Source of the DNA: DATJPY01 sp035506135
Lineage (GTDB): Bacteria; Myxococcota_A; UBA9160; PR03
Reading direction: 5' to 3'
Length of the DNA stretch: 37,311 nucleotides
Assembly: GCA_035506135.1 (NCBI GenBank)
Contig: DATJPY010000117.1
Location: forward strand, 1 to 37,311
The first letter of the stretch is position 1. Every line of letters begins with the position of its first letter. Below the pieces are notes generated by a model. It made no database searches and was not told the origin of the DNA. It saw only the letters and a program-made list of their open reading frames with translations. Shown here one piece after another: positions 17,979 to 26,092 of the stretch. A program made the position numbers and the translations under genes.

Positions 17979-19435
17979 GGCGAGAGCGCGCGGTACGGCC
18001 GCAGCTCGCCGAGCACCACCTCGCGGCTCATCGGCGGCGTCTGCACCTGGACGCCGCCCCAGGGATCGACGATGGCCGACGGGCCCGACGTGGAGGCGCG
18101 CACCAGGAAGCGGCGCTCCTCGACGGCGCGGAGCTTCACGATGTCGAACATCAGCTCGGCCCACTTGGGGTCGCGGATCCACGAGTCGTTGGACGGGCTC
18201 ACCAGGTACTCGGCGCCCTCGAGGACGCGGCGGCGCGCCACCTCGGGAAGCATCGCCTCGTTGCAGACCAGCACGCCCGCGAGCCCCGCGCGGGTCTCGA
18301 GGGGCGGGTCGCCGGCTCCCGGCTCGAACACGCGCACCCGCTCGAAGCGGCGGCGCAGGAAGTCGACGCGGAACGGGAAGTGCTCCGAGAAGGGCACCAG
18401 GTACTGCTTGTCGTAGCGGCCGGTGATGCGCCCGTCGGGGTCGACGGCAAACACCGTGTTGTAGTAGATCCCCTCGCGCCCCGGGTCGGCGCGCGGCCCG
18501 CCCACCACGAGCTCGAGCGGTCCCCGCGCCAGCTCGCGCGTGATGGCGCGCTGGAAGAGCGGCTCCTGCTCGAGGAAGAACGTGAGCGCAGCCTCGGGCC
18601 AGAAGGCGATCGCGGGGCGCCCGCGCTGGAGCGCCTCTCGCGTCAGCGCGAGGTAGACCTCGAGGTTGCGCCCGTAGAGGTCGGAGCGCCACACCGAGCC
18701 GACGTCGACGTCGCCCTGCACGATCGCGATCGACACCGGGGCGGCCGCGGCGAGGTCGCGGTCGCGCGCGCGCAGCGCCAGCTCGCCGAACCCGAGGAGG
18801 CCGGCCGCCGGGACACAGGCGAGCGCCAGGGCGGCCCCGGCGCGCCGGAGCGGCTCGCGGGCGCGCACCGCCAGCGCCAGCTCGGCGAGCCCCGCGTTCA
18901 CCGCGACCAGCGCGAAGCTGATGCCGTATACGCCGGTCGCACAGGCGATCTGCACCAGGAGCGCCGAGCCCGCCTGCGAGTAGGCGGCGAGCGCCCAGGG
19001 GTTGCCGACGAAGAAGCGCGTTCCGGTGAGCAGCCGCCCGCGCGCCAGCTCGGCGGCTACCCAGGCCGCAGCGGCGAGCCACGGAAGCCACACCGATCTG
19101 CGTCGGGACAGCGCCCGATACACGGGGCCGAACGCCATGTAGTAGATCGATCCGGTCAGCGTCCACACCCCGACGGCGAAGAGCCGGCTCGTGAGCGCCG
19201 GCTGCAGGAAGTAGCTCTGCACCGCGGCGGGGAGCGCGTCGGCCACGAACGACGAGGCGAAGACCGGCCAGAACCAGCACAGGAAGAGCGCCGCGCCGGG
19301 TCCGACGGCGCGCAGCGCCAGCAGGAAGGGCGCGAGCGCGAACCACGCGAGCCCGCTCCACCGCGTCGGCGGGAAGGCCAGCGCGTAGGCGAACGCGGAG
19401 AGCGCCGTCGCGGCGAGGGCCGCGGCCCGCTTCAC
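17861..19435 (-). CDS. lnt: Apolipoprotein N-acyltransferase
   Basis: A 524-residue membrane enzyme that transfers a fatty acyl chain from phospholipid to the N-terminal Cys of lipoproteins in the inner membrane. Residues 1-220 contain about six to eight transmembrane helices, residues 235-480 are the nitrilase-like catalytic domain, and a final helix is near 500. The catalytic triad corresponding to E. coli E267, K335 and C387 is seen as E281 (FWPEAAL), K343 (YDKQYLVPF) and C391 (VLVCNEAML). The start is GTG (KRAAALAAT), whose last bases overlap the stop of the cyclase gene (GTGA), so it is translationally coupled. Its 3' end overlaps the convergent desaturase frame by 118 bp. Confidence 0.92.
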   Translation of the reverse strand: MKRAAALAATALSAFAYALAFPPTRWSGLAWFALAPFLLALRAVGPGAALFLCWFWPVFASSFVADALPAAVQSYFLQPALTSRLFAVGVWTLTGSIYYMAFGPVYRALSRRRSVWLPWLAAAAWVAAELARGRLLTGTRFFVGNPWALAAYSQAGSALLVQIACATGVYGISFALVAVNAGLAELALAVRAREPLRRAGAALALACVPAAGLLGFGELALRARDRDLAAAAPVSIAIVQGDVDVGSVWRSDLYGRNLEVYLALTREALQRGRPAIAFWPEAALTFFLEQEPLFQRAITRELARGPLELVVGGPRADPGREGIYYNTVFAVDPDGRITGRYDKQYLVPFSEHFPFRVDFLRRRFERVRVFEPGAGDPPLETRAGLAGVLVCNEAMLPEVARRRVLEGAEYLVSPSNDSWIRDPKWAELMFDIVKLRAVEERRFLVRASTSGPSAIVDPWGGVQVQTPPMSREVVLGELRPYRALSPYARVGDLFGFACAASVGLVLAARWLKGRLARRVARTAA

Positions 19436-22400
19436 CGCCTGGCGAGCTCGTCGAGCCGCGCCAGGTCGTGGACGAGCTCGTGCGCCGCGTAGATCTCGCG
19501 CGCCTGCGCGCGCCAGCCCTCGGCGTCCCGATCGAGGATGCGCACCCCGGGTCGTCCTTCCGCGAGCCGCCGCGCCAACTCGCCGGCCGTTCGCCCGAGG
19601 TCGGGTGCGGTGCCGAGGCGCTCCGCCTCCCGGATGCTGCGCACCCACCAGCGGAACGCCGCCTTGTGGCGCCCGCGGTACCACGCGAGCCGTCCGGTGA
19701 GCCGATACACCTCGGGGCGTCGGGCGGCGACCATGGCGACAGCGCCGAGCGCGTCGCGCGCGCTGCGGCGCGCACGGCGGCGATAGGCGCGGATGCGCTC
19801 ACGGTCCCCCGCCTCGATCGCGGCCTCGAGCTGCTGCATCTCGACGAACAGGCGGGCGCCTGCGTAGAGCGAGAGGTGGAGCGGCGGCAGCCGTCCCGCG
19901 CGGGCGCGCAGCTCGGCCGCGCGCGTCAGCATCTCCTCGGCCGCCTCGGGCTCGCCCGCGAGCTGGCGCACCCGGGCGAGCGCGCCGAGGGCGAAGAGCT
20001 TGAAGCCCGGCTCCTCGTGCTCCTGGTAGTAGCGCTCGGCCGCGAGCCGGGCGGGCGCGACCTCGCGGCGCGCCAGGTGGAGCAGCGTGGTGCCGGCCTG
20101 GTACGCCGCGCTGGCGACGTCGTGCCGATAGCGCTCGGCGAACTCCGAGAGCTCGCGCAGCCGCCCGCTCGCGGCGGCAAAGTCGCCGCGGTCGATGCAC
20201 CGCTCGCAGTGCAGGTCGAGGTAGGTCTGCACCTCCCAGAGGCGGCCGTAGCGGAGCCCCTCGTGGAGCGTCGCCTCGTCGATGTCGTGCTCGGGCGACC
20301 AGTCTCCCTCGAGGTAGTGGTGGATCCAGCTCATCAGCAGGTAGTAGAGGCGGAGCTCCTGCACGTCGCCGCCCTCGACCACCGCGCGCGCGCGCGCCAG
20401 CACCCGGCGCGCGAGCGCGAACGACACGCCGCCGTACGAGAAGATCCCGATGGCCCCGGCGTAGACGGCGCCGGCGTCGGGGATCGAGGCCGGATCGACG
20501 CGGTCCAGGAGCCGCATCGTGGCGAGCGTGTCGAACACGAACTCGGGGGCGGTGGTGGTCTGCGCGAGCCCGCGCCGGAAGCGGATGTCGATGCGCTCGC
20601 GCTGCTCCGGCGTGGCTGGCTTGCGTCGCTTCGTCCCGAGTCCGTACAGGCTCAGGCACACGGCCGCGAGGTCGAGCGCGAAGCCGCGGTAGAGCGCGGC
20701 GCGGCCGCGCGGGCGCCCTGCCGGATCGCCGAGGTGTGCGAGCGCGGCGCTGAAGTGCTCGACGGCCTTGCCCAGCTCGCCGCGGTTCATGAACGCCGTC
20801 GCGATGCTCTTCTCGAGCTGGGCCTTCTTGGCCGGATCGCCGCCCTCTCCGTGGAGCTGAAAGTAGAACTCCGCCGCCAGCCGGAAGAAGTTGAGCGCCT
20901 CGTTGGAGGCGGCCGACCGGGCCGCCTCGTCGCCGGCGCGGAACAGGTACTCCTCCGCGCGCTCGAGGTCGCGGCCGCGCCCGTAGTGATACGCCAGCAT
21001 GGCGTAGTAGCCGGGCGCCCGATCCGTGAGCCAGATCTCGATCGCCTCGGCGACCTTGCGGTGCAGCTCCTCGCGGCGGCCGCGCAGGATGGTGTCGTAC
21101 ACCACCTCTTGGATCAGCGGATGCTTGAAGCGGTACTCCTGGCCGTCGGCGGCGCCCGAGACCGGGGCCACCAGGCCGGCCGCATCGAGCTCCGGCAGGA
21201 GCTCGTGCAGGCTGTTCTTCTCGACCACCTCGGCGAGCACCGGGACGAAGAAGCTGCCGCCGATCACCGCGGCCACCTCGAGCACGCGGCGGCGCCGCGC
21301 CTCGAGCCGGTCGAGGCGCGCCATGATCACCTCCTGCACGGTGCCGGGGATCACGGCCTTGTGGATGCGCGCGGTGGCGAAGAGCTTTCCGTCGCGCGCC
21401 TCGACGGCGCCGTCGTCGATCAGGGAGCGGACCACCTCCTCGGCGAAGAACGGGTTGCCGGCCACCTTGTCGAGGATCGCGTGGCGCGTGGCCAGCGGGA
21501 TCTCGCCGCCGCGGAACAGGTTGTCGACGAGCCGGCTCACGTCGTCCGCACCGAGCGGCTCGAGCGCGAGCGCGGTGTGGTCGGCGGCGCGCGTGCGCCG
21601 CACCAGCTCGAGGACGCGATCGGAAGTGTTCGCGTGGTGCGGGCGGAAGGCCAGCACGAAGAGCGCCGGCTCGACCTCGCCGGGGCGCAGCAGCACCTCG
21701 AGCAGCTCGATCGAGCTCTGGTCCGCCCAGTGCAGGTCGTCGAAGACGATCGCGAGCGGGCGCTGCGCGGCGAGCCGCTCGAGCACCCGATCGACGCTGC
21801 GGTGGATCAGCGTCTCGAGCGCCTCGCCCTGGATCGCCTCGACGCGGCGGCGCTCCTCGGCGCGGAGCCGCACGTTCATCAGCGTCGCCAGGAACGGAAG
21901 GCGCTCGGCCGTCTCCTCCGGACCGAGCAGCTCGCCGAGCGCCGCCTCGAGCTTGCCGAGCGCGGCGTCGCCGTCCTCGGGTCCGATGCCCGCCCAGCCG
22001 CGCAGCATGTCGACGAAGGGGTGGAAGCGGAGGTTCTGGCCGATCGAGAGCGAGCGGCCCTCGAGCCAGGTCACGCCGGCCGCCTCCGCCGCGCGCGCCG
22101 CCTCGGCGAGCAGCCGCGACTTCCCGAGGCCCGCGTCGGCCACCACGCTCACGACGCCGCCGCGCCGAGCCACCAGATCGGCGGAGCGCTGTGCGAGCGC
22201 AGCGAGCTCCTCCTCGCGGCCGACCAGCTCGGAGGAGATGTCGCGCGTGCCGGCGCGCGGCTTGTAGATGCGCTCCTCGGCCGACAGCAGCTCGTAGACC
22301 GCGATGCGCTCCTGCTTGCCCTTGAGAGCCACCGGCTCGAGCCCGCGGTACTCGAACTCCTCCTTGGTGCAGCGCCAGGTCTCGGGCCCGACCCAGACCT

Positions 22401-22860
22401 CGCCCCGGGGTGCCAGATCCTTGAGCCGCGACGCCACGTTCACGACGTCGCCGAAAACGGGGAGCTCGGAGGTGGCGGTCCCCTTCGCGGGGTCCGCAAT
22501 CACCGAGCCGGTGTTGATCCCGCTGTGCACGTCGAGGGGCCGCTTCGCCCCGTGCCGCCGCGACACCTCGCGGACGGCCTTGCGCATCTCGAGCGCCGCG
22601 TTGACCGCGGCGCGCGGCGCGTTCTCGATCGCGACGGGCGCCCCGAACACGGCGACCACGCAGTCGCCCACGTGCTTCTCGACCCGGCCGCCGTGCTTCT
22701 CGGCGATCCCGTCGAGCACGCGCAGGCACTCGCTCACGATCTCGTACGCCTCTTCGTCGCCGGCCTCCTCGACGAGCGTGGTGAAGCCCGTGATGTCGGC
22801 GAACAGCACCGTGGCGCGGCGCCGCTCGGTCTCGCGCTCGGCTCGGGACTCCGGGGGCAT
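19432..22860 (-). CDS. Class III adenylate cyclase fused to AAA ATPase and TPR-like region
   Basis: A 1142-residue signalling protein. Residues 14-200 are a class III cyclase homology domain. Metal-binding Asp22 (LFADITGF) and Asp66 (HVGDCVVAVF), the adenine-specifying pair Lys62 and Asp138, and the transition-state Asn141 and Arg145 (VNVASRL) are all present, which predicts ATP as substrate and cAMP as product. Residues 214-520 are an AAA/STAND-type ATPase (Walker A ADAGLGKS at 244-251; Walker B IVFDDLHWAD). The remainder is helical, TPR-like. Such proteins occur in many myxobacteria. A TACAAT -10-like element lies only nine bases before the ATG (22875-22870), which would give a nearly leaderless mRNA. 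The stop overlaps the lnt start. No membrane segments are seen. Confidence 0.92.
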   Translation of the reverse strand: MPPESRAERETERRRATVLFADITGFTTLVEEAGDEEAYEIVSECLRVLDGIAEKHGGRVEKHVGDCVVAVFGAPVAIENAPRAAVNAALEMRKAVREVSRRHGAKRPLDVHSGINTGSVIADPAKGTATSELPVFGDVVNVASRLKDLAPRGEVWVGPETWRCTKEEFEYRGLEPVALKGKQERIAVYELLSAEERIYKPRAGTRDISSELVGREEELAALAQRSADLVARRGGVVSVVADAGLGKSRLLAEAARAAEAAGVTWLEGRSLSIGQNLRFHPFVDMLRGWAGIGPEDGDAALGKLEAALGELLGPEETAERLPFLATLMNVRLRAEERRRVEAIQGEALETLIHRSVDRVLERLAAQRPLAIVFDDLHWADQSSIELLEVLLRPGEVEPALFVLAFRPHHANTSDRVLELVRRTRAADHTALALEPLGADDVSRLVDNLFRGGEIPLATRHAILDKVAGNPFFAEEVVRSLIDDGAVEARDGKLFATARIHKAVIPGTVQEVIMARLDRLEARRRRVLEVAAVIGGSFFVPVLAEVVEKNSLHELLPELDAAGLVAPVSGAADGQEYRFKHPLIQEVVYDTILRGRREELHRKVAEAIEIWLTDRAPGYYAMLAYHYGRGRDLERAEEYLFRAGDEAARSAASNEALNFFRLAAEFYFQLHGEGGDPAKKAQLEKSIATAFMNRGELGKAVEHFSAALAHLGDPAGRPRGRAALYRGFALDLAAVCLSLYGLGTKRRKPATPEQRERIDIRFRRGLAQTTTAPEFVFDTLATMRLLDRVDPASIPDAGAVYAGAIGIFSYGGVSFALARRVLARARAVVEGGDVQELRLYYLLMSWIHHYLEGDWSPEHDIDEATLHEGLRYGRLWEVQTYLDLHCERCIDRGDFAAASGRLRELSEFAERYRHDVASAAYQAGTTLLHLARREVAPARLAAERYYQEHEEPGFKLFALGALARVRQLAGEPEAAEEMLTRAAELRARAGRLPPLHLSLYAGARLFVEMQQLEAAIEAGDRERIRAYRRRARRSARDALGAVAMVAARRPEVYRLTGRLAWYRGRHKAAFRWWVRSIREAERLGTAPDLGRTAGELARRLAEGRPGVRILDRDAEGWRAQAREIYAAHELVHDLARLDELARR

Positions 22861-22913
22861 GCCGTCTCGATTGTATCTCCCTCGGGGACGGATTGCGTAC
22901 CGCCCTCGCGGGT

Positions 22914-22942
22914 TTGCCCCTCCCCACCCCGACCACTACCTT
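22914..22942 (+). promoter_or_regulatory. Candidate promoter of the SRP RNA
   Basis: TTGCCC (22914-22919) and TACCTT (22937-22942) are 17 bp apart, a recognisable sigma-70 arrangement, placed about 28 bp before the first paired base of the SRP RNA. It lies between the divergent cyclase gene and the RNA. Confidence 0.42.
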
Positions 22943-22970
22943 GGCCCTGCCGTGCGCTGCGCCGAGGGGT

Positions 22971-23074
22971 GATCGCAGGGTCCCGTTCGGGCTCGGAGCC
23001 TCGTGAACCCCGTCAGGCCCGGAAGGGAGCAGCGGTAGCGGGGGTCCGGCGGCGAGCGGGGGCGCCCTGCGATC
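22971..23074 (+). ncRNA. ffs: Signal recognition particle RNA (4.5S type)
   Basis: The conserved apical domain is unmistakable: TCAGGCCCGGAAGGGAGCAG with the GGAAG tetraloop region, flanked by the symmetric and asymmetric loops that bind Ffh. The ends GATCGCAGGG (22971-22980) and CCCTGCGATC (23065-23074) pair perfectly and define a molecule of about 104 nt without an Alu domain. It lies just upstream of dnaX, a very common bacterial arrangement. The RNA scaffolds Ffh and FtsY for co-translational membrane targeting. Confidence 0.95.
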
Positions 23075-23122
23075 TTCCCTCGGCGCAGCGCGTGGACTCC
23101 GAGGCTTCATTGATCGGGCGCA

Positions 23123-23180
23123 GCATCGCCGCAAGCGCCGCCCCGGCGGCGCGCGCAGCGAGCCGCAGGCGAGCGAAGTC
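23123..23180 (+). repeat. Dispersed hairpin repeat, copy 1 (3' truncated)
   Basis: This copy keeps the hairpin core (GCGCCGCC-CC-GGCGGCGC) and the following GCGCGCAGCGAG / GCGAGCGAAGTC block but lacks the terminal TGCTGCAGCTCAGC block. It ends nine bases before the dnaX GTG and fills most of the 114 bp between SRP RNA and dnaX. See the findings for the family. Confidence 0.6.
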
Positions 23181-23188
23181 AAAAGACG

Positions 23189-24901
23189 GTGAGCTATCAA
23201 GTGCTTGCGCGCAAGTGGCGGCCCCAGCGCTTCGACGAAGTGACGGGGCAGGACCACGTCACGACGGCGCTGCGCAACGCCATCGCGCAGCGCCGCGTCC
23301 CGCATGCGGTCCTGCTGGCGGGTCCGCGCGGAGTCGGCAAGACCACCATCGCGCGGCTCCTCGCGCGCTGCCTCAACTGCGAGAAGGGCCCGACGGACAC
23401 GCCGTGCGGTGTCTGCTCCGCGTGCGTCGAGATCGCGGCCGGCACCTCGACCGACGTGCAGGAGATCGACGCCGCGAGCCGCACGTCGGTCGACGACGTG
23501 CGCGATCTGATCGAGTCGATCCGCTACGCGCCCTCTCCGGGCAAGCACCGCATCTACGTCGTCGACGAGGTGCACATGCTCTCGACGCCCGCCTTCAACG
23601 CGCTGCTGAAGACGCTCGAGGAGCCGCCGCCGCGCAGCCTCTTCGTGCTCGCCACCACCAACCCCGAGAAGATCCCCTTCACGGTGACCTCGCGCTGCCA
23701 GCGCTACGACCTGCGGCGGCTGCCCGCCGCCGACGTCGCTGCGCGGCTCGGGGAGGTCGCGCAGGCGGAGGGCATCGCGATCTCGGCGCGGAGCCTCCAG
23801 GCCATCGCGCGCGAGAGCCAGGGATCGCTGCGCGACGGCCTCACCCTGCTCGACCAGGTGATCGCGTCCGGCGGCACGCAGCTGGACGACGAGGGCGTGG
23901 CGCGGGTCCTCGACCTGATCGACCGCCGCGTGCTGCTCGGGATCACCGAGGCCTGCATCGCGGGCGATCCGGCGCGCGCCCTCGAGGCCTGCGGCACCGC
24001 CAGCGAGATGGGCATCGACCCCAAGCGGCTCGGCGCAGAGCTGCTCGGGCTGCTGCGCGACCTGGTGGTCCTCCGCATCGCACCCGACGCGCGCGGGCTC
24101 GTCGAGGCGAGCGATGCCGAGGTCGGGGAGCTGCGCGCGCTCGCCGAGCGCAGCGACGGCGCGCGCCTGCGCCGGATGTTCCGCGCCCTGATCCGCGAGC
24201 AGGAGGATCTCGCTTGGGCCCCCGAGCCGATGGCGGTGCTCGAGATGGCCGTTGTGCGGCTCGCGACGACCGCCGAGGGCGACGACGTCCAGGCCCTGCT
24301 CACCCGCCTCGACGCCCTCGAGCGCCGCCTCTCCGGCGGCGGCGACCCGCCCCCGCCACCTCCGGGGCAAGGAGATCGGAGCCCTCGACGACGCGCCCCC
24401 GTCACCTCCGAGGCGATCCCGCCGTCTGGAGTATCCCCGCAAGCCGCCGAAGGCGGCGCGCAGCGAGCCGAAGCCGAGCGAAGTTCATCAGGACGTGCTC
24501 CAGCTCAGCAATCGGACGACTCCCCTCCGCTCCCCGTCGTCCTCGACCGCCTGCGCGTCGTGCTGGCCGACCAGGATCGCGGGCTCGCCGCGGCGCTCGA
24601 GGGCGCGACGCTGGTCGAGCGCAGCGATCGCGCGCTGCGCATCGCCGTGCCCGAGGCCTTCGCGGCGCGCCGCCTCGAGCGACGCATCGCCGATCTCGAG
24701 GCCGTGTGCGAGCGCCTGTTCGGCCGTCCGACGCGCGTGGCGATCAGCGGACCGACCGCGGAGGAGCCGGGGGCTCGAGAGCAGGTCGACGCGGAGCGCG
24801 CGCGCCGCCGGCGCGAGGCGCTCGACCATCCCGCCGTCAACGCGGCGCTCGAGATCCTCGGCGGTGAGGTCGTCGAGATCAAGCCGGCGCCGTCGCGATG
24901 A
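23189..24901 (+). CDS. dnaX: DNA polymerase III subunit tau/gamma
   Basis: A 570-residue clamp-loader ATPase. It begins MSYQVLARKWRPQRFDEVTGQDHV, the standard DnaX start, from a GTG. Walker A GPRGVGKTT is at about 45-53, the zinc-binding Cys cluster CLNC-CGVCSAC at about 65-80, Walker B VVDEVHML at about 127-134, and the sensor 1 region and SRC motif (TSRCQR) follow. Domain III ends near residue 385. Residues about 404-441 are encoded by a dispersed repeat (24400-24512) in frame, within the linker to the tau-specific C-terminal part (450-570). No A-rich programmed frameshift site is seen, so gamma may not be made by slippage. Its ATGA overlap with ybaB, then recR, is a conserved replication/repair cluster. 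Confidence 0.95.
   Translation: MSYQVLARKWRPQRFDEVTGQDHVTTALRNAIAQRRVPHAVLLAGPRGVGKTTIARLLARCLNCEKGPTDTPCGVCSACVEIAAGTSTDVQEIDAASRTSVDDVRDLIESIRYAPSPGKHRIYVVDEVHMLSTPAFNALLKTLEEPPPRSLFVLATTNPEKIPFTVTSRCQRYDLRRLPAADVAARLGEVAQAEGIAISARSLQAIARESQGSLRDGLTLLDQVIASGGTQLDDEGVARVLDLIDRRVLLGITEACIAGDPARALEACGTASEMGIDPKRLGAELLGLLRDLVVLRIAPDARGLVEASDAEVGELRALAERSDGARLRRMFRALIREQEDLAWAPEPMAVLEMAVVRLATTAEGDDVQALLTRLDALERRLSGGGDPPPPPPGQGDRSPRRRAPVTSEAIPPSGVSPQAAEGGAQRAEAERSSSGRAPAQQSDDSPPLPVVLDRLRVVLADQDRGLAAALEGATLVERSDRALRIAVPEAFAARRLERRIADLEAVCERLFGRPTRVAISGPTAEEPGAREQVDAERARRRREALDHPAVNAALEILGGEVVEIKPAPSR
24400..24512 (+). repeat. Dispersed hairpin repeat, copy 2 (inside dnaX)
   Basis: A nearly full-length copy: left block around GTCTGGAGTATCCCCGCAAG, hairpin GCCGCC-GAA-GGCGGC, then GCGCGCAGCGAGCCGAAGCC, GAGCGAAGTTCATCAGGACG and TGCTCCAGCTCAGCAATC. 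It lies within the dnaX reading frame, which stays open through it. Confidence 0.85.
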
Positions 24902-25227
24902 GCGCACAGGATCTGGGCGACCTGCTGCGCCGCGCGCAGGAGATGCAGGAGCGGCTCGCCGCGCTGCAGCGCGAGCTCGCGCGCCGCACCGTCCAGGGGA
25001 GCGCCGGCGGAGGCCTGGTGGTCGTCACCGCGACCGGCGAGCTGCGCATCCTCCGCATCGAGATCGATCCGCAGCTCCTTGCGGGCAACGACCGCGAGCT
25101 GCTGCAGGACCTCGTGGCGGCCGCGGTGAACGCGGCGCTGTCCGAGGCCCAGCGCATGATGCAGGAGGAGATGCAGCGCGCCGCCGGCGGGCTGCCGATT
25201 CCGATCGGGCCGACACTCCCGCGCTGA
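24898..25227 (+). CDS. ybaB: YbaB/EbfC family nucleoid-associated protein
   Basis: A 109-residue DNA-binding protein. It starts at the ATG overlapping the dnaX stop (ATGA). The family pattern is present: an N-terminal helix with DLLRRAQEMQERLAALQREL, then GSAGGGLVVVTATGELRILRIEIDP in the beta-sheet (residues 35-59) and a C-terminal helix rich in Met and Gln (EAQRMMQEEMQRAA). It forms a tweezer-like dimer and coats DNA in other bacteria. The dnaX-ybaB-recR order is widely conserved, which supports the call. Confidence 0.92.
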   Translation: MSAQDLGDLLRRAQEMQERLAALQRELARRTVQGSAGGGLVVVTATGELRILRIEIDPQLLAGNDRELLQDLVAAAVNAALSEAQRMMQEEMQRAAGGLPIPIGPTLPR

Positions 25228-25262
25228 GCCTGGCCGCAGCTCTCGCCTGCTAGCATCGCCGC

Positions 25263-25859
25263 GTGCGTTCCTCGCCCCCGATCGACCGCCTGGTGGCGGC
25301 GCTGCGCCGTCTGCCCGGCATCGGGGAGAAGTCGGCCGCGCGGCTCGCCTTCCATCTGCTCTCCGCACCCGACGCCCAGGTCGCCGAGCTGGGCGACGCC
25401 ATCGCGCGGCTCAAGAAGGAGATCGTGCTCTGCGCGGAGTGCTTCGACCTGACCGACGCCTCGCCCTGCGCGATCTGCCGCGACGCGCGCCGCGATCCGT
25501 CGCTCCTCTGCGTCGTCGAGGAGCCCGCCGACCTCGCCGCGATCGAGGCCTCGGGACGCTTCCCGGGGCGCTACCACGTGCTGGGCGGCGCGCTCTCCCC
25601 GATCGACGGCATCGGGCCCGAGGAGCTGCGGGTTGCCGACCTCGAGGACCGCGTCGCGCGCGGCGGGGTGCGCGAGGTCATCCTGGCGACCAATCCGACC
25701 GCCGAGGGCGACGCCACCGCGCACTACCTGGCCGACCGCCTGCGCGGGGCGGGCGCCCGCCTGACCCGCATCGCCTGCGGCATGCCGCTCGGGGGCGACC
25801 TCGAGTACGCCGACCACGTGACCATCGCGCGCTCGCTCGAGAACCGGCGGGATCTGTAG
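25263..25859 (+). CDS. recR: Recombination mediator RecR
   Basis: A 198-residue protein of the standard length, starting at GTG. The helix-hairpin-helix LRRLPGIGEKSAARLAFHLL (14-33), the C4 zinc finger with C57, C60, C69 and C72, and the Toprim domain (LLCVVEEPADLAAIE from residue 81; later LATNPTAEGDATAHYLADRL) are in the normal order. With RecO and RecF it loads RecA on SSB-coated gaps. It is 35 bp downstream of ybaB and is followed after only 6 bp by an inverted copy of the dispersed repeat. Confidence 0.95.
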   Translation: MRSSPPIDRLVAALRRLPGIGEKSAARLAFHLLSAPDAQVAELGDAIARLKKEIVLCAECFDLTDASPCAICRDARRDPSLLCVVEEPADLAAIEASGRFPGRYHVLGGALSPIDGIGPEELRVADLEDRVARGGVREVILATNPTAEGDATAHYLADRLRGAGARLTRIACGMPLGGDLEYADHVTIARSLENRRDL

Positions 25860-25865
25860 AGCGCC

Positions 25866-25948
25866 TTGCTGAGCTGCAGCACGTCCTCATGGACTTCGCT
25901 CGCCTACGGCTCGGATCTCCAGACGACCGCGTCGCCTCAGAGGCGACG
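25866..25948 (-). repeat. Dispersed hairpin repeat, copy 3 (inverted, core deleted)
   Basis: Read on the minus strand it has the left block CGTCGCCTCTGAGGCGACGC, GTCTGGA, then AGCCGTAGGCGAGCGAAGTC, CATGAGGACGTGCTGC and AGCTCAGCAA. The variable hairpin and the GCGCGCAGCG block are missing, so it is a shortened form. It starts 6 bp after the recR stop and is opposite in orientation to the other intergenic copies. Confidence 0.8.
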
Positions 25949-26018
25949 AGCGTGCAGCTAAAGACCTATCCCCCGCCCGCCGATGGCACGGAAGGCTTCG
26001 AGCACCGAGCGGGCCGGC

Positions 26019-26048
26019 TTGCTGCGCGCGCCGCTCGCAGAGTAGAGT
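26019..26048 (+). promoter_or_regulatory. Candidate promoter of mglBA
   Basis: TTGCTG (26019-26024) and TAGAGT (26043-26048) are separated by 18 bp, 45 bp before the first mglB ATG. The remaining 70 bp between this site and the repeat at 25948 shows nothing else recognisable. Confidence 0.3.
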
Positions 26049-26092
26049 GCACGAGAGCGAACGCCCGCGGACCGGGCACTTGCGGACGGGAC

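Noticed and set aside
24290..24400. Programmed frameshift site for DnaX gamma
   Set aside because: No A-rich slippery heptamer or suitable Shine-Dalgarno/hairpin combination is seen; only C- and G-rich runs.
19468..24867. A 1799-codon plus-strand open frame
   Set aside because: It runs antisense to lnt/cyclase and then through the SRP RNA and out of frame with dnaX; no domain is recognisable.
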